Source: Hymenobacter nitidus (lineage in GTDB: Bacteria > Bacteroidota > Bacteroidia > Cytophagales > Hymenobacteraceae). Taken from it: a stretch of 64,000 nt of DNA. The notes under the pieces are model-generated. The model did not search any database and was not told the origin of the DNA. It saw only the letters and a program-made list of their open reading frames with translations. Positions within the stretch are counted from its first letter, which is position 1. Every line of letters starts with the position of its first letter. Shown in pieces: positions 24,600 through 32,465 of the stretch. A program made the translations under genes and the position numbers. Location: NCBI RefSeq assembly GCF_020447315.1, contig NZ_JAJADQ010000006.1, positions 248,001-312,000 on the forward strand. Direction: 5' to 3'.

Positions 24600-25673
24600 C
24601 TACTCCTGCTCCATTATCTTATTCTGGTGGTTGATAGACTCCAGGTGGACGGCGGCAAAATACTGCTCGATAAACTCGGGGGTGAGGCCCACCGACGAGC
24701 CCTGACGCTGGGCGCGCTCCAGCACCTCGTTCCAGCGGCTGGTTTGCAGGATGGTAATATCATTTTCCTTTTTGTAGACCCCAATTTTCTCGGCCACGGC
24801 CATGCGGCGGCCCAGCAGCTGGATGATTTCAGCGTCGAGCTGGTTGATTTGCTCGCGCAGGCTGGCCAGGGCCGTCAGAAACTCGCGCTGGTTGGTGGTT
24901 TCGTGGCGCCACACCAAGTCCTGAATCAGGTCGCGCAGCACTTCGGGCGTAATTTGCTGCTTGGCGTCACTCCAGGCGTTGTCGGGGTCGATGTGGCTTT
25001 CAATCATGTTGCCGTCGAAGCCCAGGTTGAGGGCCTGCTGGGCCACGGCCGCCAGCGTGTCGCGGCGGCCGCAGATGTGGCTGGGGTCGCAGAGGAGCGG
25101 CATTTCGGGGTGGCGGCGCTTCATTTCGATGGGCAGGTGCCACATTGGAGCGTTGCGGAAGTCGGTGTTGCCGTAGGAGCTGAAGCCCCGGTGAATGAGG
25201 CCCACCTGATTCAGGCCGGCCTTTTGCAGGCGCTCCACGGCCCCGGCCCACAGCTCCAGCTCGGGGTGAATAGGGTTCTTGACCAGCACCGGCACCTGCA
25301 CGCCGCGCAGCACGTTGGCAATTTCCTGCACCGAAAACGGGTTGCCGGTGGTGCGGGCGCCCACCCACAGAATGTCGACGCCGAAGGCCAGGCAGTCTTC
25401 CACGTGCTTGGCCGTGGCTACTTCCACGGCAATGGGCAGGCCGGTCAGCTCACTGGCCTTCTTGAGCCAGGGCAGGCCCTTGGTGCCCACGCCCTCGAAG
25501 CCACCGGGCTTGGTGCGGGGTTTCCAGATGCCGGCGCGCAGGGCCTGCACTTTGCCGGTGGCGGCCAGGCGCTGACAGGTTTCGAGCACCTGGGCTTCGG
25601 TTTCGGCCGAGCAAGGGCCGGAAATGAGGTAAGGCTTGTCGTCGGGCTGGCGGTTGAAGAGTGCGGATTGCAT
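24600..25673 (-). CDS. Bifunctional 3-deoxy-7-phosphoheptulonate synthase / chorismate mutase
   Basis: 357 residues from the ATG at 25673. Residues ~12-260 are a type I-beta DAHP synthase (YLISGPCSAETEAQVLETCQ, RAGIWKPRTKPGGFEG, LWVGARTTGNPFSVQEIA, PLLCDPSHICGRRDT), the first step of the shikimate pathway. Residues ~268-357 are an AroQ chorismate mutase (LREQINQLDAEIIQLLGRRMAVAEKIGVYKKEN), which turns chorismate into prephenate and may also be the feedback sensor for the fused synthase. Last gene of the operon; tyrA lies 185 bp upstream. Confidence 0.93.
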   Translation of the reverse strand: MQSALFNRQPDDKPYLISGPCSAETEAQVLETCQRLAATGKVQALRAGIWKPRTKPGGFEGVGTKGLPWLKKASELTGLPIAVEVATAKHVEDCLAFGVDILWVGARTTGNPFSVQEIANVLRGVQVPVLVKNPIHPELELWAGAVERLQKAGLNQVGLIHRGFSSYGNTDFRNAPMWHLPIEMKRRHPEMPLLCDPSHICGRRDTLAAVAQQALNLGFDGNMIESHIDPDNAWSDAKQQITPEVLRDLIQDLVWRHETTNQREFLTALASLREQINQLDAEIIQLLGRRMAVAEKIGVYKKENDITILQTSRWNEVLERAQRQGSSVGLTPEFIEQYFAAVHLESINHQNKIMEQE

Positions 25674-25733
25674 GCTGTATGAGGGGGTTAGGTTTTTGCG
25701 TTTTTTAGGGGTAGCTCTAGTTCGCCTCACCCC

Positions 25734-25757
25734 TAGCCCTTCTCCGCAAAGGAGAAG
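25734..25757. repeat. Intergenic hairpin repeat in the tyrA-DAHP synthase gap
   Basis: CACCCCTAGCCCTTCTCC followed by AAAGGAGAAG, with a CTTCTCC / GGAGAAG stem. It matches the layout of the unit at 6648-6670. Confidence 0.45.
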
Positions 25758-25803
25758 TGACTAATTTTAGTTGTTGTTCTGATTTTAGAGTCGTTCAACG
25801 ATT

Positions 25804-25850
25804 GGACCACTCCGCCCTTCGGGCACCCCACCTTGAAAAAAGGAGGGAAG
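25804..25850. repeat. Dispersed intergenic repeat in the tyrA-DAHP synthase gap
   Basis: CCACTCCGCCCTTCGGGCAC followed by CCTTGAAAAAAGGAGGGAA. This is the inverted counterpart of 6504-6566, with the same two blocks in the same relative order once reversed. Confidence 0.55.
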
Positions 25851-25858
25851 TTTTGTCC

Positions 25859-26704
25859 TTATTTTAGGATCTTCTTAATCAGGTTGGCCTGTTCAATTTG
25901 CTGGTAGACGGCGGGGTAATCCTCCTGGGAAATGAGGTGGCGCAGGTGCTGGAGCTGCTTGATGTGCTCGTCGAGCACGTCGAGCACGTTCACGCGGTTT
26001 TGGCGGAAGATGGGCACCCACATATCGGGCGAGCTTTTGGCCAGACGCACCGTAGAGGCGAAGCCGCCGCTGGCCAGGGCAAAGATCTGCTGCTCCTCTT
26101 TTTCCTTCTCCAACACTGTGAGGGCCAGGGCAAAAGAGGTGATGTGCGAAATGTGCGACACGTAGGCCGTGTGCAAATCGTGGGCGGCAGCGTCGAGGTA
26201 CTCGATGTTCATCTGGAGCTGCTCGAACAGGGCCTGCACCTGGTTCACGGCATCGGCGTCGCTCTGCTCGGCGTCGCAGATAACCAGGGTTTTGCCGGTG
26301 AACAGCTCCGGTACGGCCGCTTCGGGGCCCGAGTACTCGGTGCCGGCCATGGGGTGCACGGCCACGAAGCGGCCCCGCTGCGGGTGCCCGGCCACAGCGG
26401 CCAGCAGCATCGACTTGGTCGAGCCCACGTCGATAACGACTTGTTGTTCTACTTCTTCCAGCACCTGGGGCAGCACCGTGAGCATGGCGTCCATGGGCAC
26501 GGCCACTACCACCAGGTCGGCACGGCGCACGGCGGCGGCCAGGTCGGCAGTGCCTTCGTCGATGAGGCCCAGCGCCTGGGCAGTGCGCAGGTTTTCGGGG
26601 CTGTGGTCTACACCAATGACATGAGCGGCTAGCCCTCTCTGCCGGAGGCTCAGTGCCAACGAGCCCCCAATGAGCCCGATACCGATTACCGTTACTGTTT
26701 TCAT
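25859..26704 (-). CDS. tyrA: Prephenate dehydrogenase
   Basis: 281 residues from the ATG at 26704, which overlaps the stop codon of the aminotransferase gene (ATGA). It begins with the NAD-binding Rossmann motif (TVIGIGLIGGSLALSLR). VAVPMDAMLTVLPQVL and VIDVGSTKSMLL follow, then the catalytic/substrate block FVAVHPMAGTEYSGPEAA, with the His of HPMAG typical of TyrA. It converts prephenate to 4-hydroxyphenylpyruvate for tyrosine. A longer in-frame reading upstream overlaps the neighbouring gene and is not used. Confidence 0.93.
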   Translation of the reverse strand: MKTVTVIGIGLIGGSLALSLRQRGLAAHVIGVDHSPENLRTAQALGLIDEGTADLAAAVRRADLVVVAVPMDAMLTVLPQVLEEVEQQVVIDVGSTKSMLLAAVAGHPQRGRFVAVHPMAGTEYSGPEAAVPELFTGKTLVICDAEQSDADAVNQVQALFEQLQMNIEYLDAAAHDLHTAYVSHISHITSFALALTVLEKEKEEQQIFALASGGFASTVRLAKSSPDMWVPIFRQNRVNVLDVLDEHIKQLQHLRHLISQEDYPAVYQQIEQANLIKKILK

Positions 26705-27894
26705 ACTGCGGAAGTCGTAAAAGAAGGTTGCGCCTGGGCCGTGCGGATGCGCCCCAGGGCGGCTTCCAGCACCGCCGGAGTCTGGCACAGGCTCACCCGG
26801 ATAAACCCATTGCCGTTCGAGCCGAAGATGCCGCCGGGCGTGATGAACACCTTGGCCGCGTGCAGCAGCTCGTCGCTCAGGGCGTAGCCATCGGCATACC
26901 CAGCCGGAATAGCGGCCCACACGAACAGGCCTACTTGGTTTCGCTCGTAGGTGCAGCCGATGGTGTCGAGCAGCTCGAATACCAGCTCCCGGCGGGCGGC
27001 GTAGTGGGCATTCAGCTGCTGGTACCACGCTTCATCCAGCTGCAGGGCTTCGATGGCGGCCAGCTGCACCGGCAGAAACATACCCGAGTCGAGGTTGCTC
27101 TTGAAGCGCAGCACTTCCTGCAGCAAGTCGGCGCGGCCTAGCAGCATACCCACGCGCCAGCCCGCCATGTTGTGCGACTTGCTCAGGGAATTCAGCTCCA
27201 GCACTACTTCCCGGGCACCCGGCACCGCCAGCAGACTCTGGGCCGGCTCCTGATTCAGGATGAAGCTGTAGGGGTTGTCGTGTACTAGCAGAATATTGTG
27301 TTCCGTTGCAAACGCCACCAGCCGGGCGAAGAAAGCCGCGTCGGGTGGGGTGCCGGTGGGCATGTGCGGGTAGTTCACCCACATCAGCTTCACCCGGCTC
27401 AGGTCGCGCCGGGCAAGGGTGTCGAGGTCGGGCAGCCAGTTGTTGTCGGCCGTCAGGTCGTAGTCGATGGGCGTGGCGCCGCTCAGGTGGGCGGCGGCGC
27501 GGTAGGCCGGGTAGCCGGGGTTAGGAATCAGCACTTCGTCGCCAGCTTCCAGAAACGTCATGCTGATGTGGATGATGCCTTCCTTGGAACCCAGCAGAGG
27601 CAGCACCTCGGTTTCCGGGTTCAGCGCCACGCCATACCACCGCTCGTACCAGCCGGCCATAGCCTGGCGCAGGGCTGGCACGCCCTTGTAATTCTGGTAG
27701 GCATGGGTGGTGGGCTGCTCGGCCGCGGCCGTCAGGGCGGCCACTACGCGCGGGTGGGGCGGCATATCGGGGCTGCCGATGCCCAGGTTGATAACCTGCG
27801 CGCCGGCTTTGTTCATGCCCTCGATTTCGCGCAGCTTCTGGGAGAAGTAGTATTCCTGCGTGTGCTGAAGGCGGCTGGCAACGGAAACTTGCAT
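26701..27894 (-). CDS. PLP-dependent class I/II aminotransferase of the aromatic operon
   Basis: 397 residues. The fold-type I pattern is clear: INLGIGSPDMPPHP, YQNYKGVPALRQAMAGWY, the PLP stack region GSKEG and PNPGYPAYRAAA, WVNYPHMPTGTPP, and the Schiff-base lysine in SLSKSHNMAGWRVG. By sequence alone it sits near LL-diaminopimelate/aspartate-type aminotransferases. Placement between pheA and tyrA makes transamination of phenylpyruvate and 4-hydroxyphenylpyruvate the likely role, which is inference. Its start is 52 nt after the pheA stop codon. Confidence 0.88.
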   Translation of the reverse strand: MQVSVASRLQHTQEYYFSQKLREIEGMNKAGAQVINLGIGSPDMPPHPRVVAALTAAAEQPTTHAYQNYKGVPALRQAMAGWYERWYGVALNPETEVLPLLGSKEGIIHISMTFLEAGDEVLIPNPGYPAYRAAAHLSGATPIDYDLTADNNWLPDLDTLARRDLSRVKLMWVNYPHMPTGTPPDAAFFARLVAFATEHNILLVHDNPYSFILNQEPAQSLLAVPGAREVVLELNSLSKSHNMAGWRVGMLLGRADLLQEVLRFKSNLDSGMFLPVQLAAIEALQLDEAWYQQLNAHYAARRELVFELLDTIGCTYERNQVGLFVWAAIPAGYADGYALSDELLHAAKVFITPGGIFGSNGNGFIRVSLCQTPAVLEAALGRIRTAQAQPSFTTSAV

Positions 27895-27946
27895 GGGTTT
27901 GGGTGCTTGGGGTTGGTGCTTAGCTATTCTATTATCAACATCCGGC

Positions 27947-28780
27947 TCACTTGTGCGTCACTCCTTTATGGTACACACCCAGCACTTCGAGGCCTTCTGT
28001 CACGGACTTCATTTCCCGCAGGGCGGCTTCCAGCTGGGCCGGGTCGTCGAATTCGAGGTCGGCGTGGAAGTAGTAGTGCCAGGTTTTGGCCGGAATCGGG
28101 AACGACTGGAGCTTGGAGAGGTTGATGCCCTGGTCGGCAATGCGGATGAGCACCTGGGCCAGGCTGCCCTGGGCGTGGGTGGTGTGAAAATACACCGAGG
28201 CCTTGTTGGGCTGCTCCACGGCCACGGCATTTTCGGGGCGGGCCACCACCAGAAAGCGGGTGTAGTTCTTCTTTTCCGAGTGAATATCCTTGCCCAGAAT
28301 TTCCAGGTCGAACAGCTCGGCGGCCAGCTGGCCGGCAACGGCCGCCGTGCCCGTCCGCAGCCCTTCCCGGATGCGCTGGGCGCTCAGGGCCGTATCCTCG
28401 GTTTCGACCAGGCGCCAGGGGCCGTGCTGGCTCAGGAAGTCGGCGCACTGCAGCAGGGCCATCGGGTGAGAATGCACCTCCTGAATATCTGCCAGCTGCT
28501 GGCCGGGCAACGCCATCAGGTGCTGCCGAATCTGCAGGTACACTTCCCCCGTTACGCGCAGGTCGCCTTTGCGCAGCAGGTTGTAGTTAGGCAGGATGCT
28601 GCCGGCAATGGAGTTTTCAATGGCCATCAGCCCGTGGCGGGCGGTGCCGGCGCCCACCTGCCGCACCACTTCGCCAAAGGTGGCGCAGGGCGTCGTCAGG
28701 GCCGCGGGGCCGAAGTAGTAGCGGGCGGCTATCTGGTGGAAACTTCCTTCAAAGCCCTGGATGGCAACGGTCGGGAGCAT
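27947..28780 (-). CDS. pheA: Prephenate dehydratase
   Basis: 277 residues from the ATG at 28780 (MLPTVAIQGFEGSFHQIAARYYF). The prephenate dehydratase domain includes GLMAIENSIAGSILPNY and the catalytic TRF motif in NYTRFLVVAR. The C-terminal ~75 residues form an ACT regulatory domain (SVYFHTTHAQGSLAQVLIRIADQGINLSKLQSFPIP, FHADLEFDD) for phenylalanine feedback inhibition. It is a monofunctional enzyme, because the mutase is fused to the DAHP synthase. First structural gene of the operon, directly after a leader with two candidate attenuators. Confidence 0.95.
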   Translation of the reverse strand: MLPTVAIQGFEGSFHQIAARYYFGPAALTTPCATFGEVVRQVGAGTARHGLMAIENSIAGSILPNYNLLRKGDLRVTGEVYLQIRQHLMALPGQQLADIQEVHSHPMALLQCADFLSQHGPWRLVETEDTALSAQRIREGLRTGTAAVAGQLAAELFDLEILGKDIHSEKKNYTRFLVVARPENAVAVEQPNKASVYFHTTHAQGSLAQVLIRIADQGINLSKLQSFPIPAKTWHYYFHADLEFDDPAQLEAALREMKSVTEGLEVLGVYHKGVTHK

Positions 28781-28808
28781 GGCAATGGGTAGTGAGATGG
28801 TATAAAAA

Positions 28809-28832
28809 AAGGCCTCCGGTGTCCGGGGCCTT
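28809..28832 (-). terminator. Attenuator terminator 2 of the pheA leader
   Basis: On the minus strand AAGGCC-CCGG / CCGG-A-GGCCTT forms a 10-bp stem with one bulged A and a 3-nt loop, followed directly by seven Ts. It ends 29 nt before the pheA ATG and starts 25 nt after the stop of leader ORF 2. Confidence 0.75.
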
Positions 28833-28857
28833 GGTTTGCTGGGGTGGCTGCACGGGG

Positions 28858-28938
28858 TCAGCGGGGGCAAATCAGGGCCGGCTTCTTTGGATAAAAGAAG
28901 TAGCAGTAGCCGTAATAAAAGAAAGCGGAAGCGGACAT
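28858..28938 (-). CDS. Leader peptide 2 of the pheA operon
   Basis: 26 codons plus TGA. The peptide begins MSASAFFYYGYCYFFYPKK and ends PALICPR. Nine of the eleven residues at positions 6-16 are Phe or Tyr (four Phe, five Tyr), a density not expected by chance and typical of attenuation leaders. The aromatic codons lie at 28891-28923, just upstream of the proposed antiterminator. No Shine-Dalgarno sequence is seen, as is normal in this phylum. Confidence 0.8.
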   Translation of the reverse strand: MSASAFFYYGYCYFFYPKKPALICPR

Positions 28939-28964
28939 GTGGGACAGGTGATGGTAAACAAAAA

Positions 28965-28993
28965 AAGAGCCTCCCGGGGTGCGAGAGGCTCTT
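28965..28993 (-). terminator. Attenuator terminator 1 of the pheA leader
   Basis: A perfect 9-bp stem, AAGAGCCTC / GAGGCTCTT, with an 11-nt loop, followed by a run of T residues on the minus strand (A-run at 28960-28966). It lies 40 nt after the stop codon of leader ORF 1 and 26 nt before the start codon of leader ORF 2. Confidence 0.8.
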
Positions 28994-29033
28994 CTTAGGT
29001 ATGGTTCAGGATGCTGGACATACGGCCTCGGTT

Positions 29034-29093
29034 CTACGGTTTGGCGTAGAAAAAAAAGTAGGCAACGTAATAACGGGACTGTAAGGCGGGCAT
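29034..29093 (-). CDS. Leader peptide 1 of the pheA operon
   Basis: 19 codons plus TAG: MPALQSRYYVAYFFFYAKP. Seven of the ten residues at positions 8-17 are Phe or Tyr (four Tyr, three Phe). The ATG lies 25 nt downstream of a fair promoter. The stop codon sits 4 nt upstream of the 5' half of the proposed antiterminator, so a ribosome releasing there would block it. Confidence 0.75.
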   Translation of the reverse strand: MPALQSRYYVAYFFFYAKP

Positions 29094-29117
29094 CTCAAGT
29101 GCAGTGGTTAACTGGCC

Positions 29118-29147
29118 CAAAGGTTAGCAATGATTTTTAGACAACAA
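29118..29147 (-). promoter_or_regulatory. Likely promoter of the pheA operon
   Basis: On the minus strand TTG (29145-29147) is followed after 18 nt by TAACCTTTG (29118-29126), one base longer than TAnnTTTG. Leader ORF 1 starts 25 nt downstream. Confidence 0.4.
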
Positions 29148-29250
29148 GCGTTAGCCGCCAAAATAATTTTATACCCTTCTGACTATCAGGCTATTTTATT
29201 CGCACAAGCCGACCATAAACCCTCCATAAAGCTCACCCGGCCGCCACGAA

Positions 29251-29285
29251 AAACTCCTGACCAGTCGCCCACCAGCCAGGAGTTT
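29251..29285. terminator. Hairpin between the pheA leader and the gene at 29489
   Basis: A perfect 9-bp stem, AAACTCCTG / CAGGAGTTT, with a 17-nt loop. It would end minus-strand transcripts from the gene at 29489 before the pheA promoter. The rest of 29150-29488 holds no recognised gene. Confidence 0.5.
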
Positions 29286-29488
29286 CTTCCTCTTGATCCG
29301 TAGTGCGGGCAGCGGTTACGCCCGCCGGACCCAACCCGCGCCGGGCGGCGCCCGGCAAACTGGGGCCCCAGCCCGGTTCGGGCGGGGCCAGGCCCACCCA
29401 GCCGCCCGCAGACTAAGCGGCCGGATAGTTGGCGCATCGGCTACGGGCCGGTGGCGCAGTAGCAGCAAAAGAGCAGCGCTTCGCATGG

Positions 29489-30250
29489 CTAGTCGCGCGA
29501 AAAGGCATTTTTCACCCGCCCGGGAATCAGGCTCAACCGCTGCCACATGCCTTTCGGAGTGTATGGAGCAAAGTATCCCATTGTTTCAACCTCCATCTTC
29601 ACTTCTATAAACGGCTTCACAGGTTGTGGAATTTCTATGCTCAGGTATCCTAATTGTTGGAAAATCAGCGGAAGCTTCTGCTCATCCTTGCCTGCTGGCA
29701 GTGAGAAGTAACCATTGGAGTTAGTAACCGCATAGCGAATGGTACCTTTCAGCAGTATGGCCACTCCTGGAAGTCCATCACCGGTTTGCTTGTCGAGTAC
29801 CCGCCCGGTTATTATAACCCCAGCTTCGTCGGCTGATAGGGGCTGGTCTACTTCAACTGGTTTGGCCATAAAGTGCGGGGTCACAGCCACCTGCTCAACC
29901 GGTGCATTCCGTTCATGGACACGGCTTTGGCCTTGAGCGAAATCCGAGAACAGCGTCCGGAAACTTAGTAGCGCCACCGTAGCTGCCAAAGCCGTTTGCC
30001 ACCATGCCGTGCCGCTCGGGGCCGGCAGGGGCTGCAAAACGCGGTTCAGCTGAGTGGCGCCGAACCGGCCGCAGCCCTGCCCCGCGGAGGAAGCCAGCAC
30101 GGCCAGGATTTCGGCGTCGGTTTTCTGGGTGAAGTCAATAACCACGTGTTGGCAGGCGGCGCAGTGGCGGCCCGCGCCCTGGGGTGTCATAGCGGCCCAG
30201 GGTTGGGCGCAGGGCAAAGCAAGGTGCAGAGTGACGGGCGACTTATGCAT
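29489..30250 (-). CDS. Carboxypeptidase-regulatory-like domain membrane protein
   Basis: 253 residues. The N-terminal ~70 residues carry several cysteines (CAQPW, HCAACQHVVIDFTQ, GQGCGRFG), with the HCAACQ-VIDFT pattern of a common Bacteroidota membrane-protein N-terminus. A membrane segment follows at ~84-100. The C-terminal half is a CarboxypepD_reg-like domain (IITGRVLDKQTGDGLPGVAILLKGT, NSNGYFSLPAGKDEQ, FQQLGYLSIEIP). It follows the VWA gene by 55 nt and probably shares its transcript. Confidence 0.75.
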   Translation of the reverse strand: MHKSPVTLHLALPCAQPWAAMTPQGAGRHCAACQHVVIDFTQKTDAEILAVLASSAGQGCGRFGATQLNRVLQPLPAPSGTAWWQTALAATVALLSFRTLFSDFAQGQSRVHERNAPVEQVAVTPHFMAKPVEVDQPLSADEAGVIITGRVLDKQTGDGLPGVAILLKGTIRYAVTNSNGYFSLPAGKDEQKLPLIFQQLGYLSIEIPQPVKPFIEVKMEVETMGYFAPYTPKGMWQRLSLIPGRVKNAFSRD

Positions 30251-30305
30251 GGGAACGACTTACTTACAATGAGTTAGAAACTGATAAAAGCAAAGACCGG
30301 GCGGC

Positions 30306-32234
30306 TTAACGGGTGCCCACTGTGCCGGCCGCGGGGCTGATGCCCTCGGCCAGCTTCACCAGGCGCACAAACTCGGCCCGGTAGCCGTCGGCATCGGTGC
30401 CGCGGGCGGCCTGGGCCAGCTGGGCGGTAGTGGCGTAGGTAGCCGTGCCCCGGTGGTCGGACTGGCGCAGCAGCATGCCAAACTGGGCCACGGCCGCCGC
30501 AAAGCGCAAATTCTCCGAGGCCTGGGCCACGGGCACGGCGGCCCCGCGCAGGGTGCGCTCCAGCAGCTGGCTGGTGCTGCCCTGGGGCTGCTTGTAGCGC
30601 AGCTTCACGGTCATCAGGTCGGCGGAGGCGGGAGCAGGCCGGATGGGCGCGGGGTTGGGCTGGTACTTCAGTGGGTCGGTGCCAGTGGCCGCGCCGGGCG
30701 GAATCAGCTCGTAGAGGGCCGTGACGGTGTGGCCCGCACCCAGCTCGCCGGCGTCTTTACGGTCGTTGTTGAAGTCCTCGGCGGCCAGAGCGCGGTTTTC
30801 GTAGCCGACCAAGCGGTACTGCTGCACCCGGGCGGGGTTAAATTCGAGCTGCAGCTTCACGTCTTTGGCCAGCGTGAACAGGGTGCCGCCAAACTGCCGC
30901 ACCAGCACCCGCCGGGCCTCGTCGAGGTTGTCGAGGTAGGCGTAGTTGCCGTTGCCTTTATCGGCCAGGCGCTCCATCTTGCTGTCCTGTAAGTTGCCCT
31001 GGCCCACGCCCAGCACCGTGAGAAACACGCCCGACTCCCGCTCCTGAACAATGAGGCGCTCCATGGCGTCGTCCGAGCTTTCGCCCACGTTGAAGTCGCC
31101 GTCGGTGGCCAGCAGCACGCGGTTGTTGCCGTCCTTCTGGAACTGCTCGCGTGCTACCTGGTAGGCCAGGCGCAGGCCCGCGCCGCCCGCCGTCGAGCCG
31201 CCCGCGCTCAGCCGGTCGATGGCGGCCAGGATGTCGGCCTTGCGGTGGCCGGGCGTGGCGGGCAGCACCAGGCCGGCCGCGCCGGCATACACCACCATGG
31301 CTACCTTATCCTGGGGCCGCAGCTCCTGTACCAGCTGGCGCAGGCCGGCCTGCACCAGGGGCAGCTTATTGGGCTCATCCATCGAGCCCGACACATCCAC
31401 TAGGAACACCAGGTTGGCGGGCGGCAGCTTCTCGGTGCTCACCTGCCGGCCCTGCAAGGCTACGTGCAGCAACTGGTGCTGGGGGTTCCAGGGGCACACG
31501 GCCAGCTCGGTGGTGATGGAAACCGGGTCGGGGCCGGTGGGCTGGGGGTAGGTGTAGTGGAAGTAGTTCAGCATTTCCTCGATGCGCACGGCATCGGCGG
31601 GCGGCAGCTGGCCCTGGTTGAGGAAGCGGCGCACGTTAGAGTAGCTGGCCGCGTCCACGTCGATGGAGAAGGTGCTCAGCGGTTCCTTCTGGGCGCTGCG
31701 GAAGCCGTTTTCCTGAATGGCGGCGTAGGATTCGCCCAGGCCCGGCGCAGGGCGGGGAGGCGCGGAATCGTAGAACACATCTGCTGCAACAGGTGCATTC
31801 AGTTCACTTTTACTTTTCCGCGGCCTCCCCGCCGATGCTGCTCCCCGAATCCGGATGCCACTTACTTTGCCCGTCACTACCACCTCGTTCAACGCCTTGG
31901 CGTCGGGCGCGAGGCCCACGTTGAGCGAGTCGGTGGCCGGCACGGGCACCTCCCGGGGCACGTAGCCGACGGTGGTAAACACGAGCGTTTTGCCTCCCTT
32001 CGGAATAAGGAGTCGATAGGAACCGTCAGAGTTGCTTGAGACGCCGGTAGTGGTGCCTTTTACCAATACCGTCACGCCGGGCAGGCCCTGGCCGGTGGTG
32101 CGGTCGGAGACGCGGCCGTGAATGGTGCGCCCGGTGGCCTGCGCGGCGCGAACTTGGGGCGCCGACTGCAGCGGGCGGGCCAAAGCGGGGGCGGTCAGCA
32201 GGCAGCCGAGGGCCATCAGGAATAGCTTGTTCAT
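30306..32234 (-). CDS. VWA-domain protein with an N-terminal carboxypeptidase-regulatory-like domain
   Basis: 642 residues from the ATG at 32234 (MNKLFLMALGCLLTAPALA, signal peptide). Residues ~40-125 are a carboxypeptidase-regulatory-like domain (RTIHGRVSDRTTGQGLPGVTVLVKGT). The YfbK-type block FSIDVDAASYSNVRRFLNQGQLPPADAVRIEEMLNYF comes next, then a VWA domain with the MIDAS motif DVSGSMDE and LLATDGDFNVG, and a C-terminal DUF3520-like region. VWA proteins of this type are exported and may organise surface complexes. It lies upstream of the related gene at 29489. Confidence 0.88.
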   Translation of the reverse strand: MNKLFLMALGCLLTAPALARPLQSAPQVRAAQATGRTIHGRVSDRTTGQGLPGVTVLVKGTTTGVSSNSDGSYRLLIPKGGKTLVFTTVGYVPREVPVPATDSLNVGLAPDAKALNEVVVTGKVSGIRIRGAASAGRPRKSKSELNAPVAADVFYDSAPPRPAPGLGESYAAIQENGFRSAQKEPLSTFSIDVDAASYSNVRRFLNQGQLPPADAVRIEEMLNYFHYTYPQPTGPDPVSITTELAVCPWNPQHQLLHVALQGRQVSTEKLPPANLVFLVDVSGSMDEPNKLPLVQAGLRQLVQELRPQDKVAMVVYAGAAGLVLPATPGHRKADILAAIDRLSAGGSTAGGAGLRLAYQVAREQFQKDGNNRVLLATDGDFNVGESSDDAMERLIVQERESGVFLTVLGVGQGNLQDSKMERLADKGNGNYAYLDNLDEARRVLVRQFGGTLFTLAKDVKLQLEFNPARVQQYRLVGYENRALAAEDFNNDRKDAGELGAGHTVTALYELIPPGAATGTDPLKYQPNPAPIRPAPASADLMTVKLRYKQPQGSTSQLLERTLRGAAVPVAQASENLRFAAAVAQFGMLLRQSDHRGTATYATTAQLAQAARGTDADGYRAEFVRLVKLAEGISPAAGTVGTR

Positions 32235-32465
32235 AGAATCGGACGGGGGATAAGGGTTTCTCCCATCTGATGCAGGCGGCGGCGTGAATTCCACACCGCA
32301 GCGCAAAAAATCTTTGGCCGGCGGCCGCGGGCGGCTCCCCGAAGCAGCGCGGGGCGGTAGTCTGGCCGGGAATCCTGTCTTGCCGCTCTGCTCTTTCTAT
32401 CCTGATTGTTACCCGTTCTATACCAGTACACTTCGGGCAGCTGTGCCGGTCTACTATTCCCCTTC

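Larger units (their letters stand above)
28781..29147 (-). promoter_or_regulatory. Leader of the pheA operon with two attenuators in series
   Basis: Reading 5' to 3' on the minus strand: promoter (~29118-29147), leader ORF 1, terminator 1, leader ORF 2, terminator 2, then pheA. Each unit also has a possible antiterminator. In unit 1, GAGGC (29025-29029) and GTATG (29019-29023) can pair with CATAC (28999-29003) and GCCTC (28985-28989). In unit 2, GGCC (28876-28879) and TTTGC (28867-28871) can pair with GCAAA (28835-28839) and GGCC (28827-28830). Both use the 5' arm of the following terminator, so the two states exclude each other. A ribosome stalled at the Phe/Tyr codons would leave the antiterminator free; one reaching the stop codon would cover its 5' half. 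Pairings were found by hand. Confidence 0.8.

Noticed and set aside
29293-29610. Plus-strand reading frames opposite the end of the gene at 29489
   Set aside because: Arg/Ala-rich shadow translations without start signals or family resemblance.
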